Source of the DNA: Hydrogenophilales bacterium
GTDB lineage: Bacteria; Pseudomonadota; Gammaproteobacteria; Burkholderiales; Eutrophovitaceae
Assembly (NCBI GenBank): GCA_902601765.1
Contig: CACKOO010000005.1
Coordinates: 1 to 58,746, forward strand
Direction of reading: 5' to 3'
Length of the DNA stretch: 58,746 bases
The notes beneath the pieces were generated by a model, which searched no databases, had not been told where the DNA came from, and saw only the letters and a program-made list of their open reading frames with translations. This document shows, piece after piece, positions 36,273 to 44,179 of the stretch. The position numbers and the translations under genes were made by a program. Numbering within the stretch: position 1 is the stretch's first letter; each line of letters opens with the position of its first letter.

Positions 36273-36730
36273 AGCAGTTCAAATACATTGTAGGAGACTA
36301 CGTTTCCCTTCTTTTCTCCTAAAGCAAAACATACAACATTATTGATCCAATTGTATTTCTCGCTACCAGTTTCGAAAAACGGAGATGTTCTCCAATAATA
36401 TTCATCCCGATCCACAGGTTCATTATTGGAAAGTCTTTTAGCAACATTGGGCGAACAGTGACGAATTCCCTCATACCGCATAAATATCAGGGTGTTATCG
36501 TCTGTCTGTAGCGTTAATCGAACATCAAGTCTGATAGAATCGTTTGGACTTATAGAAACCCAATCTGCGGCGGACTCTTTGTTAACTGTGCCTTTTATTC
36601 TTTCGCCCTGAAAATCACCACCAATAACCTGTACAATCCTTTTCCTCCCATGGGGAGTTTCTCCTAAATCATGTGTGACGCCAATATCAAGAGAAATATC
36701 AAATAAATGCTTAAACTCTGGTTTTTTCAT
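36269..36730 (-). CDS. DUF3237 protein
   Basis: A 153-residue cytosolic protein of the DUF3237 family, with LDIGVTHDLGETPHGRKRIVQVIGGDFQGERIKGTV and YEGIRHCSPNVAKRL and a C-terminal YYWRTSPFFETGSEKYNWINNVV. The fold is a small beta barrel of unknown role. The AGGA site nine bases before the ATG supports the start. It is convergent with the flagellin gene and overlaps its end by four bases. Confidence 0.82.
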   Translation of the reverse strand: MKKPEFKHLFDISLDIGVTHDLGETPHGRKRIVQVIGGDFQGERIKGTVNKESAADWVSISPNDSIRLDVRLTLQTDDNTLIFMRYEGIRHCSPNVAKRLSNNEPVDRDEYYWRTSPFFETGSEKYNWINNVVCFALGEKKGNVVSYNVFELL

Positions 36731-36750
36731 TATTCCATTCCTGGGGCTCC

Positions 36751-36772
36751 TGTTCGATAGGTTTGTCGAACA
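36751..36772. promoter_or_regulatory. Inverted repeat upstream of DUF3237 gene
   Basis: TGTTCGA-8 bases-TCGAACA forms a 7+7 inverted repeat about 20-42 bases upstream of the start at 36730, with a further TCGAA-like half nearby. It could be a repressor operator or a leader hairpin. Confidence 0.35.
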
Positions 36773-37187
36773 TTGTTGATCGAATAAATTATTTTGTAAT
36801 TTCCATTAGACTTTATAACGCTTGGGAAATCAATATTGATGGCCTTGGTGATTTTTATTAGCACTGTATCTTACATTTTTCATAAACTTATACTTTCAGT
36901 TATTCATACTTCCACAGGAACATTTGTTATCATATTCATTTGTGACGGCTATTTGTCCTATGCCAATTTCCGACTGCAATCTTGATAATACACTTGGAAG
37001 AATTTATTTAGCGGGCAAGTCTCTTCATAACTAGCACATTTAAATTTACGGCTGTTATATGGTTACTATAGTTTTTATATACACTATGAAATCGAATTTA
37101 ATTTTAAATTCCTTATTACGACAGTAAATATGAGAAGGCATTTTAATACTTTTCCCATGAATAATTCAGAAACATAAGGGTAAAAAC
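36773..37187. other. Divergent intergenic region, no gene recognised
   Basis: About 415 AT-rich bases between the DUF3237 gene and the FGE-like gene. No gene or strong promoter pair is evident. AAGGG near 37172 is the ribosome site for the FGE-like gene. Confidence 0.4.
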
Positions 37188-38054
37188 ATGATCGGGAAAA
37201 TTTTTAGGTACTGCTTCCCCGCTACCTTGCTAGCCACATTTTTAGGATTAGCTGATGCTGATGATTTGTCGAATTCCATTGGTGATGTTTTTAGAGATTG
37301 TGATGTTTGTCCTAAAATGGTAGTGATTGAAAAAGGCACATTTAAGATGGGTTCTCCGCCTTCGGCCGCGGGAAGACCAACTCTTGAGGGGTCGGTGAGG
37401 CGGGTGGAAATATCCCGTGCTTTCGCTTTAGGAGTTTATGAAATTACTCAACAGAATTGGCAAAGCTGCGTTTTCTCAAAAAAGTGCGATGTCATAGAAT
37501 ACGATAAGCGTGGTGGTGATCATTTCCCCATCGCTAATGTATCTTGGATTCAGGCAGTTCAATATGTGGAGTGGCTCAGTGATAAAACAAAATTTGATTA
37601 TCGATTACCAACAGAGGCTGAATGGGAATACGCGGCTCGAGCTGGGTCAGATCGTTCGAGGTTTTTTGGACTGCGTGAAGGCAATGTTTGCCATTATGGA
37701 AATGTATATGATCAAAGTGCTTACGGCGAATTAGGTTATGATTGGGAGTATGTTCCGTGTTCTGACGGTTATGTCCAAGCGGCTCCAGTGGGCTCTTTCT
37801 TGCCAAATAAATTCGGCCTTTTTGATATGTTGGGCAATGTTTGGGAATGGACCGAAGACTGTGCAAGTGCTACTTCTCGGGGTATAAGAACTGATTCAGA
37901 GGCTATTATGAAGGGCGATTGCTCCCAGAGGGCATTCAGGGGAGGGTCATGGTTGAGTCAGCCTCCCAGATACTTAAGATTTTCTGATAGGTATAAATAT
38001 GTAAAAGTTCAAGAAAGTGATTTGGGGTTTAGAGTCGCGCGTGAACTATTCTAA
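37188..38054 (+). CDS. Exported FGE/SUMF1-fold protein lacking catalytic cysteines
   Basis: A 288-residue secreted protein (signal peptide about residues 1-24) with the formylglycine-generating-enzyme fold: GTFKMGSP, VYEITQQNW, FPIANVSWIQAVQYVEWLS, YRLPTEAEWEYAARAG, GLFDMLGNVWEWTEDC, RGGSW, and DLGFRVAR at the end. True FGEs bind copper with two cysteines in the segment after RGGS. Here that segment (LSQPPRYLRFSDRYKYV) has none, so formylglycine formation is not expected. It is followed after 69 bases by a predicted barrel protein and then a convergent sulfatase. A binding or structural role is more likely. Confidence 0.85.
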   Translation: MIGKIFRYCFPATLLATFLGLADADDLSNSIGDVFRDCDVCPKMVVIEKGTFKMGSPPSAAGRPTLEGSVRRVEISRAFALGVYEITQQNWQSCVFSKKCDVIEYDKRGGDHFPIANVSWIQAVQYVEWLSDKTKFDYRLPTEAEWEYAARAGSDRSRFFGLREGNVCHYGNVYDQSAYGELGYDWEYVPCSDGYVQAAPVGSFLPNKFGLFDMLGNVWEWTEDCASATSRGIRTDSEAIMKGDCSQRAFRGGSWLSQPPRYLRFSDRYKYVKVQESDLGFRVARELF

Positions 38055-38123
38055 TTATTTTTAGGTCCGTAATTTTAATGTTTCATTTTCATCAACCAGT
38101 ACGCGAAAGCTGAGGCCTTAATT

Positions 38124-38894
38124 TTGAAAAACTCTATTTCTATTTTGTTAGTTATGTGCTGGGTACTTTCAACTATATCTTTTTCAAACGCAAAGACAGA
38201 GTCTCCTCCATTCAGAGCATGGTGGCCAATTGTTAATGAAGAGTTGGAGTTCGGAACTAGGGGGTATGCGACTAAGGACAGTGATCCCAAAAAAAACAAC
38301 TTGGGGAAACAAAAATATGGGCTTGGCGTTGGTTTTACAGACCAATTTTTTGTCGAGTTGGAGGGGCATATCAAGAGGCAGCCAGATGGACATTTTCATT
38401 TTGATGCGTATGAAATCGAGACGAGGTATGAATTTACCGACACGAAAGCTTTCAATGAGCTCGCAAACTTTGTGGATATAGGATTGTTGGTTGGATTAAA
38501 AACTCCCAAAAAAGATATGGACGCTTATGAGGTTGAAACTCGCTTACTTCTCTATAAGCGAGCGGGGCCTATCAGAACTACTTTGAATTTAATCTTTGAG
38601 AAAGAGTTTGGAAATGGTCATTCTGAAGAAGTTGAGGTTGCTTATGCATCTCAAGTCCGTTACCGACTAACCACTAACATTCAGCCAGGTTTCGAGTTGT
38701 TTGGGAGATTTGGCGAGGTAACCCATTTATCCTACCGAAGAAACCAACATATTTTCGGTCCAGGTGTATTTGGTTTTTTTGAATTATTTGATAATTTTTC
38801 GCTCAAATATGAGTTTACTTATCTACTTGGAATTAGTGGACCCGCTCCCGCAAGTACTATTAAATGGTTGACTGAGGTCGAGTACAAGTTTTAA
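38124..38894 (+). CDS. Predicted outer-membrane beta-barrel protein
   Basis: A 256-residue protein with a signal peptide (ISILLVMCWVLSTISFSNA) and a body of alternating amphipathic strands (KYGLGVGFTDQFFVELEGHI, YEIETRYEF, RLLLYKRAGPIRTTLNLIFEKEF) ending KWLTEVEYKF, a typical outer-membrane end with terminal Phe. The TTG start at 38124 follows GAGG at good spacing. It lies between the FGE-like and sulfatase genes and may be a channel or structural partner. I recognise no family. Confidence 0.65.
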   Translation: MKNSISILLVMCWVLSTISFSNAKTESPPFRAWWPIVNEELEFGTRGYATKDSDPKKNNLGKQKYGLGVGFTDQFFVELEGHIKRQPDGHFHFDAYEIETRYEFTDTKAFNELANFVDIGLLVGLKTPKKDMDAYEVETRLLLYKRAGPIRTTLNLIFEKEFGNGHSEEVEVAYASQVRYRLTTNIQPGFELFGRFGEVTHLSYRRNQHIFGPGVFGFFELFDNFSLKYEFTYLLGISGPAPASTIKWLTEVEYKF

Positions 38895-38899
38895 AAGTC

Positions 38900-40303
38900 C
38901 TAAGGACGGGTAGGATTGTTCCTCCAAAAAATAGGAGCTTTATTTTGGTGAGGCGAAGCTAAGTCTATCAAATAAAGAGATGGATTCATTTCCCAAGCAT
39001 AATCATTGAAGCGTTTTAATAGTTTAGTAAGAACTTCGGGCTCGGTTCGGGCACGATTATTTTCTTCGGTAGGATCATCTTGAATATTAAATAATTCCAC
39101 TCGCCCGGGTAACGTAGCATAAACGATCAATTTCCAATTTTCTGAAATAAGTGCTCCTCTGAACTCATCTACATTTACTAATATCTCTTTCCTCGTGCTG
39201 ACGCTATTTTGAGAGATTACGTCCCAAACATCAACACCATCTAGCGGTTTGACTTGTTTGGATGGGTCTAGTGACGCTCTTGATAATTTTAATAAAGTGG
39301 TATACATATCTGTGACATGGATTGGCTCATTAGTCATCTGTGGAGTGATCTTTTTTGGCCAGTATGCAATGGCCGGAACACGAATCCCCCCTTCGTAAAG
39401 AGAGCCTTTACCGTTAAAGAAAGGGCCGTTATTAGCAACTGATGAGGTGACATCTCCGTCTCCAGTGACATACTTGTTGTGGACAGCCCCTCCGTTATCG
39501 CTCTGAAAAATAATTAACGTATTGTCAATCAAATTTTGTTTTTGTAGTGTATTAACTATTTTACCTATAGATTGATCAAGAGCAGAAACCATGGCGTAGT
39601 AATTACGTTTTTGCAAGTTTTCAACATGACTATAGAGGGTTACAAATTCTTCTGGTGCCTCAAATGGAGGAGATGGATTTGGAAAGGAGATGTAGAGAAA
39701 AAAAGGCGATTTATCATCTTGATCCTCGATATATTCCACTACATTTTGACTGATTAAATGCGCATCGTAACCTGATACTCCAATTTTTTGATTATTTAAC
39801 CACCAGTCCAAGTTTTTTGTGGACGCATCTTTAAAATGCCTGCGGCCTTTATTTAGACTTCCAAAAAAATGATCGAACCCTTTTTGTATTGGCCAAAAAA
39901 TTTTATCCGCATGTCCGAGCCTCCACTCACCGAAAGCAGCTGTAGAATATCCAGCTTCTTTTAGGGCGTCTGGTAGGAGCCTTTCGTTTTGAGGTAATCC
40001 GTAGCTGTTCCAAGGCAATAGTGACATCATCTGCAGTCCATAGCGCATTGGATATCTGCCTGTCATTAATGCTGCTCTTGTGGAAGTCGAGTATGGCAGC
40101 GTGTAGAATCTTTCTAACCGCGCACCTCCGGTTGCTAACTTATCGAGGGCCGGGGTTTTTGTGGTTCCTCCGTGGAATCCAACATCTTTCCAACCCAAAT
40201 CATCGGCTAGTATATAAATGATATTTGGTTTCAACTCGGATGCTCCAGTGTTGAGTCCAATATTCAGAGTTAAAAAGATTATTATTTTAAGAAACGAGTG
40301 CAT
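38900..40303 (-). CDS. Exported sulfatase-family hydrolase, serine at nucleophile position
   Basis: A 467-residue exported protein of the sulfatase family, arylsulfatase-B-like. The metal motif is YILADDLGWKD (Asp34/Asp35), the active-site segment PYSTSTRAALMTGRYPMRYGLQ, and DNGG near residue 270. The conserved C/S-x-P/S-x-R motif reads S-T-S-T-R, so residue 72 is Ser (codon TCG), and the usual Pro is Ser. Cys-type enzymes are matured by FGE; Ser-type ones need an anSME radical enzyme, and none is in this window. The target may be a sulfated glycan, or a phosphate or phosphonate ester. It is convergent with the barrel gene. Confidence 0.85.
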   Translation of the reverse strand: MHSFLKIIIFLTLNIGLNTGASELKPNIIYILADDLGWKDVGFHGGTTKTPALDKLATGGARLERFYTLPYSTSTRAALMTGRYPMRYGLQMMSLLPWNSYGLPQNERLLPDALKEAGYSTAAFGEWRLGHADKIFWPIQKGFDHFFGSLNKGRRHFKDASTKNLDWWLNNQKIGVSGYDAHLISQNVVEYIEDQDDKSPFFLYISFPNPSPPFEAPEEFVTLYSHVENLQKRNYYAMVSALDQSIGKIVNTLQKQNLIDNTLIIFQSDNGGAVHNKYVTGDGDVTSSVANNGPFFNGKGSLYEGGIRVPAIAYWPKKITPQMTNEPIHVTDMYTTLLKLSRASLDPSKQVKPLDGVDVWDVISQNSVSTRKEILVNVDEFRGALISENWKLIVYATLPGRVELFNIQDDPTEENNRARTEPEVLTKLLKRFNDYAWEMNPSLYLIDLASPHQNKAPIFWRNNPTRP

Positions 40304-40560
40304 TTATAATAGGTTGTGTCAACGAAAAAAAAAATGTACTACAAATACAAAAGTAATCCAAGTAATAAAGATATTTGGGCGTTTCTTTAAAATTCCAGAC
40401 AAAGAGTTACCCAGGAGTAAGATAATGATTATCATTAGTTCTAATTGCTGATTATGCCGGAGCGGTAGATCTCGCGTTAACACAGAATAGACCTTTTATT
40501 CCTGCGTTTTGCCCAACTGGGCCCTCGATTTTTGCCTCTAAATTAGCCAAGCTATATACT
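40304..40560. other. Divergent intergenic region with Fur-box-like site
   Basis: About 255 bases between the sulfatase start and the possible small ORF. It includes a ten-A run just upstream of the sulfatase and the Fur-like palindrome at 40421-40439. Confidence 0.45.
40421..40439. promoter_or_regulatory. Candidate Fur box
   Basis: GATAATGATTATCATTAGT matches the 19-base consensus GATAATGATAATCATTATC at 16 positions by eye (one mismatch at the central base, two at the 3' end). It lies about 120 bases from the sulfatase start and about 260-280 bases before the MoxR operon. Iron-bound Fur could repress either. Confidence 0.5.
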
Positions 40561-40692
40561 ATGGCAGTTAATTTTTACCCGGCCACTATTTACGTTGCGA
40601 ATCGCGAGTGGAGGGTGATTTGGAAAGGGATTTCGATGATATTCTGGACCTCTGGGTTTTGTTTTTTAGTTCTTGTTAAAGTTGTGAAGTGA
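40561..40692 (+). CDS. Possible small membrane protein ahead of MoxR operon
   Basis: A 43-codon frame (MAVNFYPATIYVAN, then a hydrophobic VIWKGISMIFWTSGFCFLVLV) that ends TGA at 40690-40692, overlapping a GTG start of the next gene by four bases. The same frame stays open upstream to 40429, 88 codons in all. No ribosome site is visible, and it may be a chance frame or a remnant. Confidence 0.22.
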   Translation: MAVNFYPATIYVANREWRVIWKGISMIFWTSGFCFLVLVKVVK

Positions 40693-40697
40693 TATCT

Positions 40698-42257
40698 ATG
40701 ATCGAAAATACAAATGTTGTTACCTCATGTCTTCAGGTTCTTTGCTCCCGATTATTTGTCCGAAAACTGCTTCTTGAGCTAACCTTCCTTCTCGGTGTTG
40801 AATGCTTACTTTTTGTTTCAATATCCATTATCGGTGGAGACAATTGGTTTGCGACAGAATCTATTTATTTCTATGTTTTTATTTTTCTAACTCTATTCAT
40901 ATTTGTGGTTGGACTCTCGAGGTTCCAAAATACATTTTCCGAAACCGACGCAGCAATATTGCTGGATAGAGAAGAAAATTTAAAAGACCAAATAAAAAGT
41001 GCCTATTGGTTCATTACAAACCCCAATGATTCGGTTTTCGTGTCAATTTTACTTAAAAATTCGATTAATTACTGTCAAAAGATTTCTCCTTACCGACTTG
41101 TTCAAATTAGATGGCTTTCACACTTTTTGCTTATTTTGTTGTTTGTTTTTAGCCTCATTGTTGCGGGAACATTTAACTTGCAACTATCGACTAATGTGAG
41201 TGCTAAAATTTTCCCAATTTCAAGTGATGTTTCAATTAATACAATTGATACTGATGCATTAGAAGAATCAAACCTGGCCTTGGTTGAAATTGGGAAAAAA
41301 TTAAAAATACTCGAGGATGATTATTTAATTCCTGAAGATAGTGACCAATTACAGAAAGATTTAAAAGTCATAAATGATTCAGTCAATATGCGAGCAATTT
41401 TAGCCAGAGATGGGATCGAAGAATTAGCAAAGGCTTTGGAGGCCAGACCAGAGTATGAAAAAATCGTGAGTGCTTTGAGAAGCGAAAGGCTCGATGAGGC
41501 GTTGTCAATGATTACAGAAGCGACGGGGAATTTAGATTATATTTCTGACAGAACTGGCTCTAAGGGAGGGGAAGTGGGATCAGCTTTGACTGACAAGGAA
41601 TTTCTAAAAAATATAGACGAGATTTCCTCGGATCTCGCAAATTGGTCCACAACAGTAAGTGAGGAAGCCTTAGAGCAGGCTTTGCAAAGTATTGAAGATG
41701 CTCAGTCCATGTTGGACGATCAAGAAGAGGCAAGGCAGCAGACCAACCGTATGAATACGATGGCAGCTCCGCCTGACCAATTGAGTCCTCTTACAGCTGC
41801 GCGATTTGGAGATCAAGCGAATCCAACGGAGCCTCAGGGTTCTGCAGATCCATCTGGAAGTACAAATATGCAGGGCGGAACCATGTTCAGGCAAGGAGCA
41901 GTTGCTAGAGGGGACTCTGATCAAGATTCTGACTCAGGGCATGTAGCTGGGGCAGCATCGGGAGATAGTGAGGCTGCAGCATTAGAAGGCGGAGTAACGC
42001 CAAGAATAAAGGTTAACTTAGAGCTAGAGACGCTTAGAATAAATGACGGTGAAAATGATGGCCGGACAGATGGAGAAAAATCATGGTTTTATTCGCCGTC
42101 TCAGAACCAGGAACAAAGCGATGATGAATTTACTGATTTGGCGCGCAGACAGCGGTACAATGCAGCGGAAGCCTTAGATCAGCAGGAGACTCCGATTAGG
42201 CAACGTCAAATAATCAGAGATTATTTTATAAATATACACAAAAAAGGTGAAATCTGA
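40698..42257 (+). CDS. Membrane-anchored protein, DUF4175-like, of MoxR operon
   Basis: About 519 residues. Two N-terminal membrane helices (about residues 27-47 and 55-73) and a third near 142-162 frame a charged region (TDAAILLDREENLKDQIKSAYWF) that resembles the start of DUF4175 proteins. The remainder is a long helical, acidic and Gln/Ser/Gly-rich region. Genes of this type lead MoxR-DUF58-VWA clusters, which are thought to act in maturation of metalloproteins or envelope complexes. The stop overlaps the MoxR start (TGATG). A GTG at 40689 is an alternative start. Confidence 0.65.
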   Translation: MIENTNVVTSCLQVLCSRLFVRKLLLELTFLLGVECLLFVSISIIGGDNWFATESIYFYVFIFLTLFIFVVGLSRFQNTFSETDAAILLDREENLKDQIKSAYWFITNPNDSVFVSILLKNSINYCQKISPYRLVQIRWLSHFLLILLFVFSLIVAGTFNLQLSTNVSAKIFPISSDVSINTIDTDALEESNLALVEIGKKLKILEDDYLIPEDSDQLQKDLKVINDSVNMRAILARDGIEELAKALEARPEYEKIVSALRSERLDEALSMITEATGNLDYISDRTGSKGGEVGSALTDKEFLKNIDEISSDLANWSTTVSEEALEQALQSIEDAQSMLDDQEEARQQTNRMNTMAAPPDQLSPLTAARFGDQANPTEPQGSADPSGSTNMQGGTMFRQGAVARGDSDQDSDSGHVAGAASGDSEAAALEGGVTPRIKVNLELETLRINDGENDGRTDGEKSWFYSPSQNQEQSDDEFTDLARRQRYNAAEALDQQETPIRQRQIIRDYFINIHKKGEI

Positions 42258-43246
42258 TGAGTACCTCAGGGGAAGAACAATTAGAGGCATTTCAAGAGAA
42301 ATTCGGCCAGGTTAAAGATGAGGTGTCGAAGGTTATAGTTGGTAACAGCGAGGTTATAACGCACGTTATGACTTGCTTGTTGGCAAAAGGACATGTTTTG
42401 TTGGAAGGAATTCCAGGGGTAGGGAAAACTAAAATTGTCCAAACTCTAGCAGACGTACTAGACCTTAGCTTCTCTAGAATTCAGTTTACCCCGGATTTAA
42501 TGCCTGGAGATATAGTAGGGACCAATGTGGTGAATGAAGATGAAGCGGGCAAAAAATCCTTTGAGTTTCAGTCAGGACCCATATTCGCTAATATGATATT
42601 GGCGGATGAGATTAATCGGGCTACTCCTAAGACCCAATCAGCATTGCTCGAGGCTATGCAAGAAAATAGTGTCTCGGCTGGAGGGAAAACACGAACACTT
42701 GATCAGCCGGTTTTTGTACTGGCGACCCAAAACCCAATTGAAATGGAGGGTACCTACCCTCTTCCAGAAGCGCAGATGGACAGATTTCTGTTTAAACTTA
42801 AACTGGATTTTCCCAACGCCTCGGAACTACATACGATCGTTGACCGTACCACTCAAAAGACAGAGCCGACTGCATCACGAATTTTAGAAAAAGTTGAAAT
42901 TCTCAAAATGAGAGATGTCGCGAGGGATATGCCAATAGCAAAACCCGTTCAAGACTACGCTGTTAGATTAGCTCTTGCAACCCACCCGGAAAACCAGAAT
43001 TGCCATGATTTGGTTAAGAAGTACGTTCGTTTCGGGGTGAGTCCACGGGGAGTGCAAGCCGTAATTTTAGGTTCAAAAGTATCTGCTCTGCTAAACAAAA
43101 GAAGCTATGTGGCTAACGAGGATGTCAGGTCCGTTTTGTTGCCAGCTTTAAGACACAGAGTTTTGCTTAATTTTGAAGCAGAGGCGGAACAATTAGAAAC
43201 CGATAAAATTCTGAATGCAATTATTGAAACTGTGTCTGATGCATAA
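42257..43246 (+). CDS. MoxR-type AAA+ ATPase
   Basis: A 329-residue AAA+ ATPase of the MoxR family. Walker A is GIPGVGKT (residues 51-58), Walker B ILADEI (about 114-119), with NRATPKTQSALLEAMQE, sensor 1 FVLATQNPIEMEGTYPLPEAQMDRF, and YVRFGVSPRGVQAVIL near the end. MoxR ATPases are chaperones that work with VWA-domain proteins, usually inserting metals or assembling complexes. It is the second gene of the operon with DUF58 and two VWA proteins. Confidence 0.92.
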   Translation: MSTSGEEQLEAFQEKFGQVKDEVSKVIVGNSEVITHVMTCLLAKGHVLLEGIPGVGKTKIVQTLADVLDLSFSRIQFTPDLMPGDIVGTNVVNEDEAGKKSFEFQSGPIFANMILADEINRATPKTQSALLEAMQENSVSAGGKTRTLDQPVFVLATQNPIEMEGTYPLPEAQMDRFLFKLKLDFPNASELHTIVDRTTQKTEPTASRILEKVEILKMRDVARDMPIAKPVQDYAVRLALATHPENQNCHDLVKKYVRFGVSPRGVQAVILGSKVSALLNKRSYVANEDVRSVLLPALRHRVLLNFEAEAEQLETDKILNAIIETVSDA

Positions 43247-43294
43247 GGGTTAATTAATCTTGTGACTAAAAGAATATTATTTTGTTATTTTTAA

Positions 43295-44179
43295 ATGAAT
43301 TCGAATTCTTATCTTAGCGGAGTGTTTTTGCAGCAACTGGAAAGACTTTCAGTGCTCGCGAAGAATCCGGCATCTGGCCACTTGCGTGGACAACACCGTT
43401 CCAGAAGAACAGGGTCGGGTATGATTTTCAGCGATTACAGGCCTTATGTACAGGGCGACGACACAAGGAATATAGACTGGGGCATTTATTTAAGATTAGA
43501 TCGTTTAGTGCTACGGTTATTTGAAGAGGAGGCTGACCTTCCGGTATATGTATTTCTTGACACAAGCAAGTCAATGAATTTTGGAAACCCCAATAAACTT
43601 CAGTTTTCGCAGAGAGTGGCTGCTGCATTGTCTTACATTAGTCTTATCAACCATGACAGGGTTAGTTTGACTACTTATGACAATGATGTACGTCATGTAA
43701 TGCCATCGAGAAGGGGTAACAAGCAAATTTGGCGAACTATGCACCTTCTCGATCAGGTAGAGGGGGCTGGTGAGACTGATTTAAAAAAGTCATTAAATCG
43801 TTTTTTTGGTGCAAAAAGAAGCCGTGGGTTGGTAATAGTAGTCTCTGACTTTTTTGACAGTAATGCACACGAAGACACTTTCAAGGTTTTGCATAACGGC
43901 GGACATGATGTTTTTGCCATTCAGGTCAACAGTCCTCAAGAAATTAATCCAGAACTATCTGAAGATGTTTTTTTAGTTGATTCAGAGGCATCAAAAACAA
44001 TAGATGCTCAATTGACAAGTAAACTAATGGATAGGTACCAGAAAGAATTTAATAGTCACGTTAGAGAGTTAGAGATTTTTCTAAACAAACATGGTTGGGG
44101 TTATTTAAAAGTTGGTAGTGATTCTTCACTAGAACCTATGTTTTTTAAACTGTTGAGACAAAGAGGCTTATTTCGATGA
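43295..44179 (+). CDS. DUF58 (VWA-like) protein
   Basis: A 294-residue protein of DUF58, the usual partner of MoxR. The signature is FSDYRPYVQGDDTRNIDWGIYLRLDRLVLRLFEEE (about residues 45-79), followed by a VWA-like core with the metal-site motif DTSKS (89-93) and VSDFFD. It has no membrane helix. It overlaps the next VWA membrane gene by four bases. The start at 43295 lies 48 bases after the MoxR stop. Confidence 0.9.
   Translation: MNSNSYLSGVFLQQLERLSVLAKNPASGHLRGQHRSRRTGSGMIFSDYRPYVQGDDTRNIDWGIYLRLDRLVLRLFEEEADLPVYVFLDTSKSMNFGNPNKLQFSQRVAAALSYISLINHDRVSLTTYDNDVRHVMPSRRGNKQIWRTMHLLDQVEGAGETDLKKSLNRFFGAKRSRGLVIVVSDFFDSNAHEDTFKVLHNGGHDVFAIQVNSPQEINPELSEDVFLVDSEASKTIDAQLTSKLMDRYQKEFNSHVRELEIFLNKHGWGYLKVGSDSSLEPMFFKLLRQRGLFR

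Noticed and set aside
37188..38054. True formylglycine-generating enzyme
   Set aside because: The copper-binding cysteines after RGGSW are absent, although the fold is clearly of this family.
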